Of a DNA stretch of 64,000 nt, positions 21,885 through 31,726 are shown in pieces (position 1 is the stretch's first letter; every line of letters starts with the position of its first letter). Location: NCBI RefSeq assembly GCF_002911015.1, contig NZ_KZ626876.1, positions 1 to 64,000 of the forward strand. The letters run 5' to 3'. The stretch is from Streptomyces populi (lineage in GTDB: Bacteria > Actinomycetota > Actinomycetes > Streptomycetales > Streptomycetaceae). The position numbers and the translations under genes are program-made. The notes below the pieces were generated by a model that ran no database searches, was not told the origin of the DNA, and saw nothing but the letters and a program-made list of their open reading frames with translations.

Positions 21885-24800
21885 TTGGCCAGTCAGACCA
21901 CCCCCCACGGCCCCGACTCGCCCACCCCTCACGGCCCCGACTCGCCCACCCCCCGCGCCCGTTCCGCCTTCAGCCGGCGCGGCTTCCTCGGCGCAGGATC
22001 GGCGCTGGCCGTGGGCGCGCTCGCCGCGGGGGCCGTCGGTGCGCTCCCCGCCCGCGCGCGGGCGGCCACCGATGCACCGCGGGCACTGCCCGTCGGCCTC
22101 TCCCCGGCGCACTGGATCTGGTACCCGGAAGGTGATCCGGGCACCGACGCCCCCGTCGGACACCGTTACTTCCGCACCCGGTTCACCGTCGCCCAGGGCG
22201 AGGTGACCGACGCGCAGCTCGTCGTCACGGGCGACGACACGGTCGACGTCTGGCTCAACGGAACACCCCTGGCAGGCTCTCCCAGAGGCGCGGATTCCTG
22301 GCGCAGGGCCCTCTACGTGGACCTGCGGCCCGCCGTGACGACCGGTGTCAACACCCTCGCTCTGGCAGTCCGCAACCAGGGCGGCCCCGCCGGCGTCATC
22401 GGGCGGGTCCGTGTCCTGTCCGCGGGCGGCACGACCGACGTCGTCACCGGCAGCGGCTGGTCGGCGGGCAAGGACGTGCCCGAGGGGTGGGAGCAGCCCG
22501 GCTTCGGTGACGGAGGCTGGCCCGCCGCCCGGGACCTGGGCGCCTACGGAGTCGCCCCCTGGTACACCGCCGTCGTCGCTCCCGACCTCGCGGCCCCGTC
22601 GCCGCTGAGCGTGGCCGGCCGCACCGTGGAGCGCCGTGACAACCCACTGGGGGTGGACACCGCGCGGCCGCGGTTCGGCTGGCGGCTCGATTCGACGGAG
22701 CGCCAGCAGCGGCAGGCCGGCTATCAGATCCAGGTCTCCTCCACGGCCGCCGGCGGTGGTGACCTGTGGGACAGCGGGCGTGTCCCGTCCGGCCGGCAGA
22801 TCGACATCGCCTACGCCGGCCGGCCCCTGGCGAGTCTGACCCGCTACTTCTGGCGCGTACGCGTATGGGACTCCCAGGGCCGTTCGGGCACGTGGAGCGA
22901 GCCGGAGTGGTTCGAGACCGGGTTACTGGCACCGGCCGACGAATGGCGTGCCGCGTTCATCGGACGGCCGGCGGGCCCGGACCTGTCGGGGGCGGGCTGG
23001 ATCTGGTACCCCGAGGGCGATCCCGCGGCGGGGCGTCCCGCCGAGACCCGGTACTTCCGCCGCGCCTTCACGCTGACGGACGCGCCCACCGCCGCGACGC
23101 TGGTCGTCACCGGGGACGACACCGCCGACGTATGGGTCAACGGAACGCTGGTGAGTTCCTCGCCTCGCGTCACCGACTCGTGGAAGAGCGCCGCCCTCGT
23201 CGATGTCACCGCCCGCCTCACGAGCGGCCGCAACGTGATCGCGGTCGCCGCCCGCAACACGAGTCAGTCTCCCGCCGCGATCATCGCCAAGCTGACGGTG
23301 ACCGGGGGCCCGACCATCGTCACCGACGCGTCGTGGAAGTCGTTCCAGAGCGGGCCCTCCGGCTGGCAGACCCCCGGGTACGACGACGGCGGCTGGCCGG
23401 CGGCCCGGGCGGTCGCGGCGTACGGCGCCGGTCCGTGGGGATCCGGTGTGCGGGTCGTCAGCCCCGCGCCGCTGCTGCGCAAGAGCTTCACCGTGGACAA
23501 GGAGGTGGCCGCCGCCCGGCTGCTGACCACCGCGCTGGGTCTTCACGAGACCCGGCTCAACGGGGCGAAGGTGGGCCACGACGTGCTGGCCCCCGGATGG
23601 ACCGACTACGGCAAACGCCTTCAGTACAAGGTTTTTGACGTGACACCAGACATCCGGCAAGGGGCCAACGTGCTCGGCGCCTGGCTGGGCAACGGCTGGT
23701 ACTCCGGCAGTCTGGGCTTCGCCGGAAGCCGGCACTACGGCACCCGGCCGTGGTACGCGGCGCAGCTGCTCATCACCTTCACCGACGGCAGTACCCAGTG
23801 GGTGACGACGGACGGCACCTGGAAGACGAGCACGGGCGCGATCACGGTGGACGACCTCTACGACGGCGAGTCCTACGACGCTCGTCTGCACGTCGACGGA
23901 TGGGACGCCGCCGGCTTCGACGACAAGGACTGGGCCGGTGCCACCGTCCACGACGGGACCACGCCCCGTCTCGTCGCGCAGGTCGACAATGGTGTCACCG
24001 TCCAGCACGAGTTCAGTCCCGTGTCGATCACCCAGCCCCTGCCAGGGGTGTGGATCTTCGACCTGGGGCAGAACTTCACCGGCTGGAACCGGATCGCGCT
24101 CAGCGGTGACGCGGGAACCACGGTCACCGTCCGGCACGGCGAGGTCCTCAACCCCGACGGCACGCTCTACACCACCAACCTGCGCGCCGCCCAGGCCACC
24201 GACCGGTTCACCCTCGCCGGTACCGGGGAAGTGGAGACGTACGAACCCCGGTTCACCGTCCACGGCTACCGCTACGTCGAACTCAGCGGAGCGCCGGCCG
24301 GGTTCAGCCCGGACGGCAGCACCGTCACGGGTCGCGCGGTGTGGACCGACGCGGCACAGCCGGGCACGTTCAGCACCTCCGACGCGCTGATCAACCAGCT
24401 CCAGCACAACATCGTCTGGGGCGAACGCGGCAACATGCTCTCCATCCCCACCGACTGCCCTCAGCGCGACGAGCGCCTGGGGTGGACGGGCGACATCGCC
24501 GCCTTCTGCGCCACCTCCACCTTCAACCTGCACAGCCACGGCCTCCTCGCCAAGTTCGCCGACGACCTGACGGACGCCCAGCAGTCCGACGGCGCCTTCA
24601 CCGACGTGGCGCCCGCGGTGATCGGTGGTTCCGGCACGGCCGGCTGGGGTGACGCCGGCGTGATCATCCCGTACACGCTGTGGCAGCGTTTCGGCGATCT
24701 CAGCGTCGTCGACCGGCACTTCCCGGCGATGGCGCGCTGGGTCGACTATCTGCGCGGCACCGCCGGGAGCGACCTGATACGCGACCGGCAGACCTTCGGC

Positions 24801-25661
24801 GACTGGCTCAACGTCGACGACAACACGGCGCAGGACGTCATCTGCACGGCCTACTTCTCCTGGTCGGCGCGCCTGGTCTCACGGATGGCGGCGGCCACCG
24901 GCCGCACGGCCGAGGCCACCTCCTACGGACGGCTCGCCGACCAGGTGGCGGCGGCCTTCACCGCGCGCTTCGTCACCGCCGACGGGACCGTCCGCGGCAA
25001 CACCCAGACCGGCTACGTGCTGGCCCTGGCCTTCGAGTTGCTGCCCGCGTCCCTGGTCCAGCCGGCCGCGGACAAGCTGGCCGCCAAGGTCACCGCGACG
25101 AACGGGCACCTCAGCGTCGGCTTCCTCGGCGTCGAGAACCTGCTGCCCGTACTGGCGGACCACGGGCACCTCGACACCGCGTACCGGATCCTGCTCCAGC
25201 GGGGCTTTCCCGGCTGGGGCTACATGATCGATCACGGTGCCACCACGATCTGGGAGCGCTGGGACGGCATCCGGACCGACGGATCGTTCAACGATCCGGG
25301 CATGAACTCGTTCAACCACTACGGTCTCGGATCGGTCGGCGACTTCCTCTACCGCCAGATCGGCGGCCTCGGTCCGGCGAGCCCCGGCTACGCCTCCCTG
25401 CGCGTCGCACCGCGGCCCGGCGGCGGACTGACCTCCGCCGACACCACGTACGACACGCCCTTCGGCAGCGCGTCGAGCGGCTGGTCGGTCTCCGGCGGGC
25501 GACTGGAACTGCGGGTCACCGTGCCCGTCAACACCTACGCGGCCGTGACCGTACCCACCTCACGGCCGCAGTCGATCGTGGCGCCCGCCCAGGCCGTTCC
25601 GGCAGGGCCGGCGAGCTTCCACCTGCCGGCGGGAAGCTACACCTTCACCGCGGCGAGCTGA
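21885..25661 (+). CDS. Secreted alpha-L-rhamnosidase, GH78 family, Tat signal
   Basis: 1258 residues from TTG, with GAAGGAG seven bases upstream. A Tat signal (SRRGFLGAG, Arg31-Arg32, then a hydrophobic run and ARA-A near 60) predicts export of the folded enzyme. Two copies of a beta-sandwich carbohydrate-binding-like domain follow (SPAHWIWYPEGDPG near 73 and GAGWIWYPEGDPA near 370), each with a VVTGDDTxDVWxNGT core; they flank an Ig-like GH78 N-domain. The catalytic barrel carries the GH78 hallmark DCPQRDERLGWTGD near 860 and TTIWERWDG near 1120. It should cleave terminal alpha-L-rhamnose from plant glycosides or pectin outside the cell. An 8-residue tandem repeat (HGPDSPTP) precedes the Tat motif. 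The promoter and operator lie just upstream, so induction by a sugar is likely. Confidence 0.95.
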   Translation: MASQTTPHGPDSPTPHGPDSPTPRARSAFSRRGFLGAGSALAVGALAAGAVGALPARARAATDAPRALPVGLSPAHWIWYPEGDPGTDAPVGHRYFRTRFTVAQGEVTDAQLVVTGDDTVDVWLNGTPLAGSPRGADSWRRALYVDLRPAVTTGVNTLALAVRNQGGPAGVIGRVRVLSAGGTTDVVTGSGWSAGKDVPEGWEQPGFGDGGWPAARDLGAYGVAPWYTAVVAPDLAAPSPLSVAGRTVERRDNPLGVDTARPRFGWRLDSTERQQRQAGYQIQVSSTAAGGGDLWDSGRVPSGRQIDIAYAGRPLASLTRYFWRVRVWDSQGRSGTWSEPEWFETGLLAPADEWRAAFIGRPAGPDLSGAGWIWYPEGDPAAGRPAETRYFRRAFTLTDAPTAATLVVTGDDTADVWVNGTLVSSSPRVTDSWKSAALVDVTARLTSGRNVIAVAARNTSQSPAAIIAKLTVTGGPTIVTDASWKSFQSGPSGWQTPGYDDGGWPAARAVAAYGAGPWGSGVRVVSPAPLLRKSFTVDKEVAAARLLTTALGLHETRLNGAKVGHDVLAPGWTDYGKRLQYKVFDVTPDIRQGANVLGAWLGNGWYSGSLGFAGSRHYGTRPWYAAQLLITFTDGSTQWVTTDGTWKTSTGAITVDDLYDGESYDARLHVDGWDAAGFDDKDWAGATVHDGTTPRLVAQVDNGVTVQHEFSPVSITQPLPGVWIFDLGQNFTGWNRIALSGDAGTTVTVRHGEVLNPDGTLYTTNLRAAQATDRFTLAGTGEVETYEPRFTVHGYRYVELSGAPAGFSPDGSTVTGRAVWTDAAQPGTFSTSDALINQLQHNIVWGERGNMLSIPTDCPQRDERLGWTGDIAAFCATSTFNLHSHGLLAKFADDLTDAQQSDGAFTDVAPAVIGGSGTAGWGDAGVIIPYTLWQRFGDLSVVDRHFPAMARWVDYLRGTAGSDLIRDRQTFGDWLNVDDNTAQDVICTAYFSWSARLVSRMAAATGRTAEATSYGRLADQVAAAFTARFVTADGTVRGNTQTGYVLALAFELLPASLVQPAADKLAAKVTATNGHLSVGFLGVENLLPVLADHGHLDTAYRILLQRGFPGWGYMIDHGATTIWERWDGIRTDGSFNDPGMNSFNHYGLGSVGDFLYRQIGGLGPASPGYASLRVAPRPGGGLTSADTTYDTPFGSASSGWSVSGGRLELRVTVPVNTYAAVTVPTSRPQSIVAPAQAVPAGPASFHLPAGSYTFTAAS

Positions 25662-26349
25662 CAACGGCGCGGCAGGTCCCGGGGGCGGGGTCCTCGACGG
25701 GGTTTGTGCTGTGCCGGCCAGGGCGTTGGCGTCGTATGTGCGCATCCACGTTGTGCCCGGTTCGACAGGGGGACCGCTCACGCCGGGTCTGGAGGCCGGC
25801 GGTCCCCTTGCCGGACCGCGGAAAACATGACGGGGGCCGTGACGTGCCTCTGGTGAGACGGAAGACGGCCGGTTCGCCCTTGGTCGCGAAGCCTCAGACC
25901 CGGCCCCGGTGCGTGTCGCTGCCTGCGGCTGACGCGCGCGTCCGCGTGTCTGAGGCGTCGGTCTCCTGCCAGTCCGCGATGCTCGGCTCGGTCCAGGTCA
26001 GCCACGTGGTCCCGTGCACGTCGCGGGGGCCGCCACAGCCTGCGAACTCACCTCGCAGCCCGTCCGAGGCGTCATCCGGAAAGCCACGGCCTTCCGCCGG
26101 CAGCGGCGGCAGCCGCCGACCGCTGCCGCTGAGGGCCGTGACGGGCGACCCTTCGCAAGCCGAGAAAGTGATCTGCCCGCGCAACCGGACCTGTGTGCTG
26201 CCAGGCCGGCAGCGCAGCCGACCTCCCACCCGGAAGGCATGGTTGAGGCAAAGCCTCTCGCGAGTTGTTGATCCCTCGCCGCCGCGCGCCCGACACTGTG
26301 ACTTCTGCGTCCATATCGGGGCGTGTGACAGGGGGGGGGCTGTAGGGAC
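25662..26349. other. Intergenic stretch with little coding evidence
   Basis: About 690 bases after the rhamnosidase. Apart from the minus-strand protein remnant described separately (about 25894-26190), no open frame has a start, ribosome site and plausible protein. It ends in a run of nine G bases just before the next gene. Confidence 0.4.
25894..26190 (-). pseudogene. Remnant of a small Streptomyces protein (RGFPDD...TWLTW family)
   Basis: The minus-strand translation contains RGFPDDASDGLRGEF and then HGTTWLTWTEPSIADWQ. This pattern of a Pro-Asp-Asp/Val-Ser segment followed by TWLTW-x-E is one I associate with a small family of uncharacterised Streptomyces proteins. There is no start codon or ribosome site upstream, and the frame simply continues from noncoding sequence, so I read it as the 3' end of a decayed gene. 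The attribution rests on motif memory and is weak. Confidence 0.35.
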
Positions 26350-26856
26350 GTGAACCGACCGATACCAGGCACTGTGGAAGTCTCGGTGCGCCACATCCTC
26401 AGCGACCGGACCACCGGCGTCCTCACCCGAACCCGCAGGATCACATGGCGGGACAGCCTGTACCGCGTGCGCCGACCGGCATCCGGCAGGCAGAGCGTCG
26501 AGTTGACCTGCCCCGTGTGCGACGCATCCCTGCTGGCCGAGGTCCGAACCGAGGGGCGCACCCGCCGAACCCGCGCACTTCTGCTGGTTCTGGCTGTCCT
26601 CAGTCTCGTGGTCTTCTTTGCCGCATTCGCCTATGCCGTCCACGAGGGCGGCCGCACGCTTCCCGAGGGACAGTCGCTCCCGACCCTGTTCCCCGTCAGT
26701 GTCGTCTCGATCGCCGTCACGTTCGTCGCCGCTCCGGTGCTCTTCTTCCGCAGCCGCCGCTACAACGGCGTCACCATGCTGGACGCCCCCAAACCCCGTC
26801 GGCTCCACGGGATCATGCCCGTACGTGGCCCGGTGCCCGGAACCGCGACGCGTTGA
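26350..26856 (+). CDS. Small membrane protein with one CxxC motif
   Basis: 168 residues from GTG with GGGA just upstream. The N-terminal half is soluble and basic and contains one CPVC pair (about residue 57), which could bind half a zinc site or be redox-active. Two hydrophobic segments follow (about 78-98 and 112-132), then a basic tail. No family recognised. It stands alone between long gaps. Confidence 0.65.
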   Translation: MNRPIPGTVEVSVRHILSDRTTGVLTRTRRITWRDSLYRVRRPASGRQSVELTCPVCDASLLAEVRTEGRTRRTRALLLVLAVLSLVVFFAAFAYAVHEGGRTLPEGQSLPTLFPVSVVSIAVTFVAAPVLFFRSRRYNGVTMLDAPKPRRLHGIMPVRGPVPGTATR

Positions 26857-27139
26857 CACCCTCCCCGGCGCAAAGGCCCGCACCCGAGCATGCGACGGCC
26901 GCGTCGACGAGGGTCGCCTCCCGGCTGGCGAGGGTCAGCGTGGTGATCACGCGGTCCGGACCGCGGAGGACGACGCCCGGCCGCTGCTGATCCGGGCGAG
27001 CTGCAAGAACATCACAGCGAGCAGAGCCCATTCCTGCCTGACGTCGCCGGGAGCGCCGGCGACTGTGCTGCCGGACGTTGCCGAAGAAGGGAAACGAATC
27101 GAGGCGCTGGATCGCCTGCGCGGGGGTACACGCACCGGC

Positions 27140-27442
27140 ATGGCATCCAAGACTGATCGCTTCCTGTCCCTTCGGGCCATGCGGCAGTTGCGCAGGGTCC
27201 GTGCCTTCTATGCGGCGGGCGTCGTTCTGTGGGCGGTGTCGGCCCTCTGGACGGGCTGGCAGTCTCCTGGGGGCCGGCAGATGTGGATATCCGTCATGCT
27301 GTTGGCCATCTTCACCGGCCTCCTCCTTACGGCGTCCCTGTGGCTGCGGCGCCTGCGGACGGTGGCTGTGGCCTCTGCCGGCCCCGGCCGCCGTGCGGTG
27401 CCGCAGCGAACGGCAGCGCCCTCTCGCCACGCACACGCCTGA
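27140..27442 (+). CDS. Small two-helix membrane protein
   Basis: About 100 residues from ATG 27140. There are two hydrophobic helices (about 24-40 and 48-68) with a basic N-terminus and an Arg-rich tail, a common form of Streptomyces small membrane proteins. There is no good ribosome site, so the start is uncertain. The gene is supported mainly by its membrane-protein pattern in an otherwise open region. Confidence 0.5.
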   Translation: MASKTDRFLSLRAMRQLRRVRAFYAAGVVLWAVSALWTGWQSPGGRQMWISVMLLAIFTGLLLTASLWLRRLRTVAVASAGPGRRAVPQRTAAPSRHAHA

Positions 27443-27786
27443 CGTCTCTCTCGGAGGCGGGCGGCGAGGGGTGGACGAGCCGGCAGAAGTGGAGGACGGA
27501 AGGCCTGGCGAGGCTCGCGGACACGGGTCGGCGAGCCAGGCGTCCCGACGCTCACCGGCAAGAGCCCGCGCCTGTGTTCCGGCCGTCCCCGCTCCCGTGC
27601 CCACCCCGGTCCCGGTCGTCGTGCCGCTTCGTCCGTGGCAGCCCGAAAGCGCCGCCACTCCCACCGCTGACCGGACCTGAACCACCGTCACCGTGCCCTG
27701 TGTCTGCCCGGCCCGCTGCCTCGTCCGGCCGGAGGGGTGTGCGGGACACTGCGGTGCCGAACGGGTCGTGGCCGGGCCCGGACGGC
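27443..27786. other. Intergenic, nothing identified
   Basis: About 340 bases between a plus-strand and a minus-strand gene that point towards each other. It probably contains termination signals, but no clear perfect hairpin was found. Confidence 0.3.
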
Positions 27787-28374
27787 TCAGCGGCCGTGTC
27801 GCGAGCCGGGAGACCTGGCGGCTCCCGGCGGCAGGGCCGACCGGTCCGTGCCGGTCGGCAGCGCCGCCGCGGGGGCCGGCTGCCGGCGCCGGGCGAGGGA
27901 CTCCCGGGCGGCCTCGCGCGGATGGCGGCGCTGCCAGTACGGGTTGTCGTGGGGCAGCTTGCTCGACACGCGCCCGTACATGCCGAACGTCAGGATCACC
28001 AGCCCCATGACGAAGCTGAAGATGACGTTGGTCATGCCGAAGTCGAGGATGTTGGCGGGCCGGTCCAGGATGAAGATGTGGACGAATCCGCTGAGCAGGA
28101 ACAGTGTGCCCACCGTCATGTTGAGCGTGGAGGCGACGTTCCCGCCGATGACGGCACCGGCGATCAGGACCAGGCCGACGGCCACGGAGATCAGGCTGAG
28201 GGTCCCGTTCGTCGACATGCCCGCGATGCTGTCCCCGTCCGTGTTGAACGGGCTGAGCTCGTCGGCGAAGCCGAGGGCGCCGAAGACGAGCAGGACCACG
28301 CCGCAGAAGGCGGCCCCCCACCTGTAGACGGTGGCCAGGTGGTGGTCGAGGGGGAGTTCGTCCTGGAGATTCAT
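27787..28374 (-). CDS. DUF4383 family integral membrane protein
   Basis: 195 residues with four hydrophobic helices (about 20-40, 60-80, 86-110 and 118-135) and a long Arg/Pro/Ala tail. The pattern of a GxLGF segment after helix 1, a VNMTVG-like LNMTVGTLFL segment and a NIxDFGxTNVIFSF segment fits the DUF4383 family of actinobacteria, whose function is unknown. It lies 260 bases downstream of the ECF sigma factor gene on the same strand. It could be in that regulon, but nothing in the sequence shows it. Confidence 0.8.
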   Translation of the reverse strand: MNLQDELPLDHHLATVYRWGAAFCGVVLLVFGALGFADELSPFNTDGDSIAGMSTNGTLSLISVAVGLVLIAGAVIGGNVASTLNMTVGTLFLLSGFVHIFILDRPANILDFGMTNVIFSFVMGLVILTFGMYGRVSSKLPHDNPYWQRRHPREAARESLARRRQPAPAAALPTGTDRSALPPGAARSPGSRHGR

Positions 28375-28633
28375 CGCCCGTCCCTTCTCTTACCGGAGTC
28401 AGGCCCGCGAGAGCGGAACCTTTTGTTGCCTTTCGTCCCTTCATTCCCTGGGAAGTCGCCGAGTGGTTGCACCGTTTTCCCGAGGTGGCGCGATCAGTCG
28501 GCCGAGCCCCGGAGCCGAAGCGGCCGGCAGGGAGCGCGAGCAGACGTTCCGCGCGGGCGACGCCGTGCGCACGGCGGACGTTTCCCGGCCCGGGGTTCGG
28601 TACGTCGGCGAGGCGGTCCGTCTGCCTGAAGGG

Positions 28634-29254
28634 TCACGGCCGGAGGCTGTTCTCCGCCACATCCCGGAGGTGACGGTTCAGCCCGTGCAGTCCGCGACGG
28701 GTGTGGCTCTTGACCGTTCCCAACGGCAAGCCGGTGACCTCAGCGATCTGGGTCTGCGTCAGGTCGTTGTAGTAGGCGAGGCTGAGCACGCGCCTCTGAG
28801 TCGCAGGGAGCTTCGACAACTCGTGGCTGATCAGCACGCGGTCCAGCACCGCATCGGGCTCACCGGAACGATCCTGCGTGCGTACGACAGCCCCCGCCGC
28901 CGCCACCAGATCGGCCCGGCGTGTCCGGGCGTGCAACGCGTCGGCGATCTTGCGCCGGGTGATTCCGACGATCCACGCCGCCAGGGCGCCCCGCTCGGGT
29001 GCGAAGCCGGCCCGCCCCCGCCAGGCGGCGAGGAACACCACCTGGGTGACGTCCTCTGCCTCGGCCGCATCGCCCAGAGAGCGCAGGGCCAGGGTGTACA
29101 CCAGCCGGCCCCATCGGCGGTATACCTCGGAAAGGGCCTGCTCGTCGCCTCCGGCGAACGCGGTGGCCAGTTCCTCCTCGCGGAGGGACTCCTGAACGGG
29201 AGCCGTGAGCGGAGCACCCCTGAGGGGCTGCCCGGTCGGATGCTGTGCGGTCAT
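28634..29254 (-). CDS. RNA polymerase ECF-type sigma factor (SigK-like)
   Basis: 206 residues. The ATG at 29254 has GAGGAG nine bases before it, so longer frames are rejected. Region 2 is visible as LGDAAEAEDVTQVVFLAAW (about 65-83). Region 4 is visible as LPATQRRVLSLAYYNDLTQTQIAEVTGLPLGTVKS, a full helix-turn-helix for the -35 element. Region 3 is absent, as in group 4 sigma factors. The arrangement resembles SigK/SigL factors that pair with RskA-type membrane anti-sigmas, but no anti-sigma gene is adjacent here. Confidence 0.92.
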   Translation of the reverse strand: MTAQHPTGQPLRGAPLTAPVQESLREEELATAFAGGDEQALSEVYRRWGRLVYTLALRSLGDAAEAEDVTQVVFLAAWRGRAGFAPERGALAAWIVGITRRKIADALHARTRRADLVAAAGAVVRTQDRSGEPDAVLDRVLISHELSKLPATQRRVLSLAYYNDLTQTQIAEVTGLPLGTVKSHTRRGLHGLNRHLRDVAENSLRP

Positions 29255-29621
29255 GGCGACTGCTCCTCGAACAGGGCGGGCTGCGCCATGTCCGCGAAGG
29301 GGGCGACCGCTGTAGGGCCGTACCGTCCGCGATGTCTGGCGCATCGGTTCGTGCGGTGCGATTCCGGCTCTGCCACCCTCCGCAATATCGATGCAGCGGG
29401 CAACTTGCATCGACTGTGCGTCGTATTGGGGACCGCTTCGCGGGCGGTCCGCATGCCCCTCGCCCGCGCCCTCGAGCCCTTGCCGGTCATGCCCGTCCCA
29501 CGGGTCGCCGAGCCGGCCGGCAAGGTCCGTGAGCACGGGCCCGGGGGAGCCGGACCCCTGCCCGCGGTCATGGGGGAGCGGGCACCGGCACGCAGAACCG
29601 ACGGCCCCGTGCGCACGGGCA
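29255..29621. other. Intergenic region upstream of the sigma factor gene
   Basis: About 370 bases holding the promoter region of the sigma factor gene and the end of the DUF2071 gene. No gene, hairpin or operator stood out. Confidence 0.3.
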
Positions 29622-30398
29622 TCAGGTGCCGGGCAACGACACCGGCGTTCCGAACCGCACCGGCACACCGGGCGCGTACAACACGCTGACCGGCGCCTCC
29701 CTCGGCCGGGACAGGCCCGCGGCTGCGACGAGCGAGTCGTCCCAGCCGAGCAGGGAGCAGCGGCAAAAGGACCACTGCGGGTGAGTGTTCGGAAGGTAGT
29801 AGGAGCGCCCGAACGCGTGTCCGTGCAGTCCCCAGCGGTTCGTGAGGAACTCCTCGAGCGGATCCGGGGCCAGGGGTGCGCCGGATACCTCGAGCCACAC
29901 GTGAGCCTCGGCGTCCGGTGTTCCGCGGCGGCTGCTCCGGTACAGCAGGCGGTTGTCGAACCACTGGCTGTGGATACGGGACCACCGGTACGGGAGCCGG
30001 AAGGATGCGTCTGCGGCCAGGACGGGCACCAGGCGATCGCATTCCAGCGAGCGGAACACCACGCCGCGGCGCCCCAGCGCGTCCCGGCTGTAGAGACGCA
30101 CGTTGACCTCGTGGAAGGACCCGAAGTACGGGATCGCCGGGGCGGCGCCGATGGCGAGATCGCGCATACGGAAGAAGACCAGGCCGACGTACGTACGGCC
30201 GTTGTGAAGGTCGGGGACGGTTCCGGCCGGCAGGAGCCCGGCCACCTGGAACGGGTCCGCGGGCCAGTGCAGGAACACCAGATCGTGCCAGTTCTGCCGG
30301 AGCAGCATCCGCCGCAATTCCCGCGGCGCGCGAGGGGTGACCGGCTCCACGGGATGCAGAATCCGGTGGGACCGGCGGGGCGCCCTGCCGTCGGGCAC
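29622..30398 (-). CDS. DUF2071 (YqjF-like) family protein
   Basis: 258 residues using the GTG at 30398, which has GAGGAG five bases upstream; an earlier ATG at 30449 would overlap the preceding gene. Family features are LRQNWHDLVFLHWPADP near 45, LLPAGTVPDLHNGRTYVGLVFFRM, and the late GHAFGRSYYLPNTHPQWSF. The family is widespread and uncharacterised; its fold is related to acetoacetate decarboxylase-like proteins. It lies 22 bases after the SDR gene, so the two are probably co-transcribed. Confidence 0.88.
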   Translation of the reverse strand: MPDGRAPRRSHRILHPVEPVTPRAPRELRRMLLRQNWHDLVFLHWPADPFQVAGLLPAGTVPDLHNGRTYVGLVFFRMRDLAIGAAPAIPYFGSFHEVNVRLYSRDALGRRGVVFRSLECDRLVPVLAADASFRLPYRWSRIHSQWFDNRLLYRSSRRGTPDAEAHVWLEVSGAPLAPDPLEEFLTNRWGLHGHAFGRSYYLPNTHPQWSFCRCSLLGWDDSLVAAAGLSRPREAPVSVLYAPGVPVRFGTPVSLPGT

Positions 30399-30420
30399 GG
30401 TGGCTCCTCGGCCGCCCGCT

Positions 30421-31122
30421 CTATCGCTCGGCGTCGAGCGGCGCGTCACGGCCCGGCTTCACCACGCGGGCACCGGCCGAGAGCGCGGCGACGATGGCGT
30501 CCACCGCCTCGGCGACGGGCAGCCCCGCCGGCAGCGCAGGAGGTGTTCCCAGAACGGCGCGGCCGGCGAATCCCGTCTCCACATGGGGCAGACGGATCTC
30601 CAGCACCGTGACCCCGGACGCCCGCTGCTCGCGCCGGACCGCCCGCAGCCACGTCGCGAGTCCCGCCTTCGACGCGGAGTAGTCGGCCATGCCGGCCGAG
30701 GGCGAGTCGGCGACGACGCCCGTGATCGCCGCGATCACGCCGCCCGGCTCGACGACGGCAAGGGCGGCTCGCAAGAACGCCAGGGGAGCCAGCGTGTTGA
30801 CGGTGAACAGATGCTCGGCCACCGCGTCGCTCACCGACTCGGCCGGTCCGAAGGCGGCGACGCCGACGCAGACGACGACCGCGTCCAGGCCGCCGAGTTC
30901 CCCGGCGGCCCAGGCCACCGTGCGTGCGCACTGCTCGAGGTCGTACGCATCGAAGGCGCGGGCGGGGGCGTCTCCGCAGGCCCGGGACACGCGGGCGAGC
31001 CCTTCGCGGTCGCGGCCGGCCACGGCCAGGGCGGCTCCCTGCTCGTGCAGGCGCACAGCCAGGGCAGAGCCGAGGACTCCCGTCGCGCCGGGAACCAGGA
31101 TCCCCGCACGGCTGATGACCAT
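30421..31122 (-). CDS. Short-chain dehydrogenase/reductase (SDR)
   Basis: 233 residues from ATG 31122 with GGGAGGTG five bases upstream. The Rossmann glycine motif reads VPGATGVLGSAL near 11, the NNAG position is replaced by a CVGVAAFGP stretch, and the active site is Tyr-x-x-x-Lys in DYSASKAG near 150. This is an NAD(P)-dependent oxidoreductase of the classical SDR family. It is the first gene of a two-gene unit with the DUF2071 protein. The substrate cannot be told from sequence. Confidence 0.88.
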   Translation of the reverse strand: MVISRAGILVPGATGVLGSALAVRLHEQGAALAVAGRDREGLARVSRACGDAPARAFDAYDLEQCARTVAWAAGELGGLDAVVVCVGVAAFGPAESVSDAVAEHLFTVNTLAPLAFLRAALAVVEPGGVIAAITGVVADSPSAGMADYSASKAGLATWLRAVRREQRASGVTVLEIRLPHVETGFAGRAVLGTPPALPAGLPVAEAVDAIVAALSAGARVVKPGRDAPLDAER

Positions 31123-31492
31123 GCCACACCTCCCGTGTCCCGGACGGCCCGGGGCGTCGGACGACTCACCCCCTTTTCGGCAGGGGATCGATCCCTGGAT
31201 GCGGCCAGGACCGGCCGCGGGCAGCCCGGGCCGCTCTCCATCCGGCCCACGAGCGCTGATCCGTGAGCCGTGCCCGCCGACCACGGCGCCCGGCCGTCAC
31301 ACGCCGCCCTGGACCGCGCGGGCGCGCGGGGCCGCGGCAGGCGGCAGCCCGCCCGGTCCTCCGCGACGGGGCCGAGCTCCGTCACGGAGAAGTGTGCGGG
31401 TGCTCAGCCCTCGCATCCGTGGACGCCACGAAACCGGAAAGGGTTGAAAGCATCCCAAAACGGATGCCTGGTCCGTGACGAGAGGGAAAGCA
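31123..31492. other. Divergent intergenic region, nothing identified
   Basis: About 370 bases between the divergent SDR gene and a small membrane-protein gene. It must hold both promoters, but I cannot place them with confidence. Confidence 0.3.
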
Positions 31493-31726
31493 ATGATCGT
31501 GAAGAAGTTGCACGATGCGGGCATCCAGAGTGAACACGCCTACGCCGCGGCCTTCGGCTCCATCGGCCTTTCGCTCGTCTCCTGGCTGGCGTCCAACAAG
31601 CAGGAGAACCTGGAGCGGGCCGACCGCTGGGGCATCTTCGTGGGGGAGTGGGCGCCCACCTTCTTCGCCCTCGGGCTGGCGCTGGCCAATTACGAGCACA
31701 GCGACGACGCGGCGGCCGACCGCTGA
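31493..31726 (+). CDS. Small hypothetical membrane-associated protein
   Basis: 77 residues; the ATG at 31493 has AGAGGGA about five bases upstream, which decides it over a GTG at 31475. It has a basic N-terminus (MIVKKLHDAG), one hydrophobic segment (FGSIGLSLVSWLA) and a second weaker one (WAPTFFALGLALANY), then an acidic end. This looks like a short two-helix membrane protein. No family recognised. Confidence 0.65.
   Translation: MIVKKLHDAGIQSEHAYAAAFGSIGLSLVSWLASNKQENLERADRWGIFVGEWAPTFFALGLALANYEHSDDAAADR

Noticed and set aside
21903..21949. Tandem DNA repeat encoding HGPDSPTP twice at the rhamnosidase N-terminus
   Set aside because: It lies inside the coding sequence ahead of the Tat motif and reads as a harmless low-complexity duplication.
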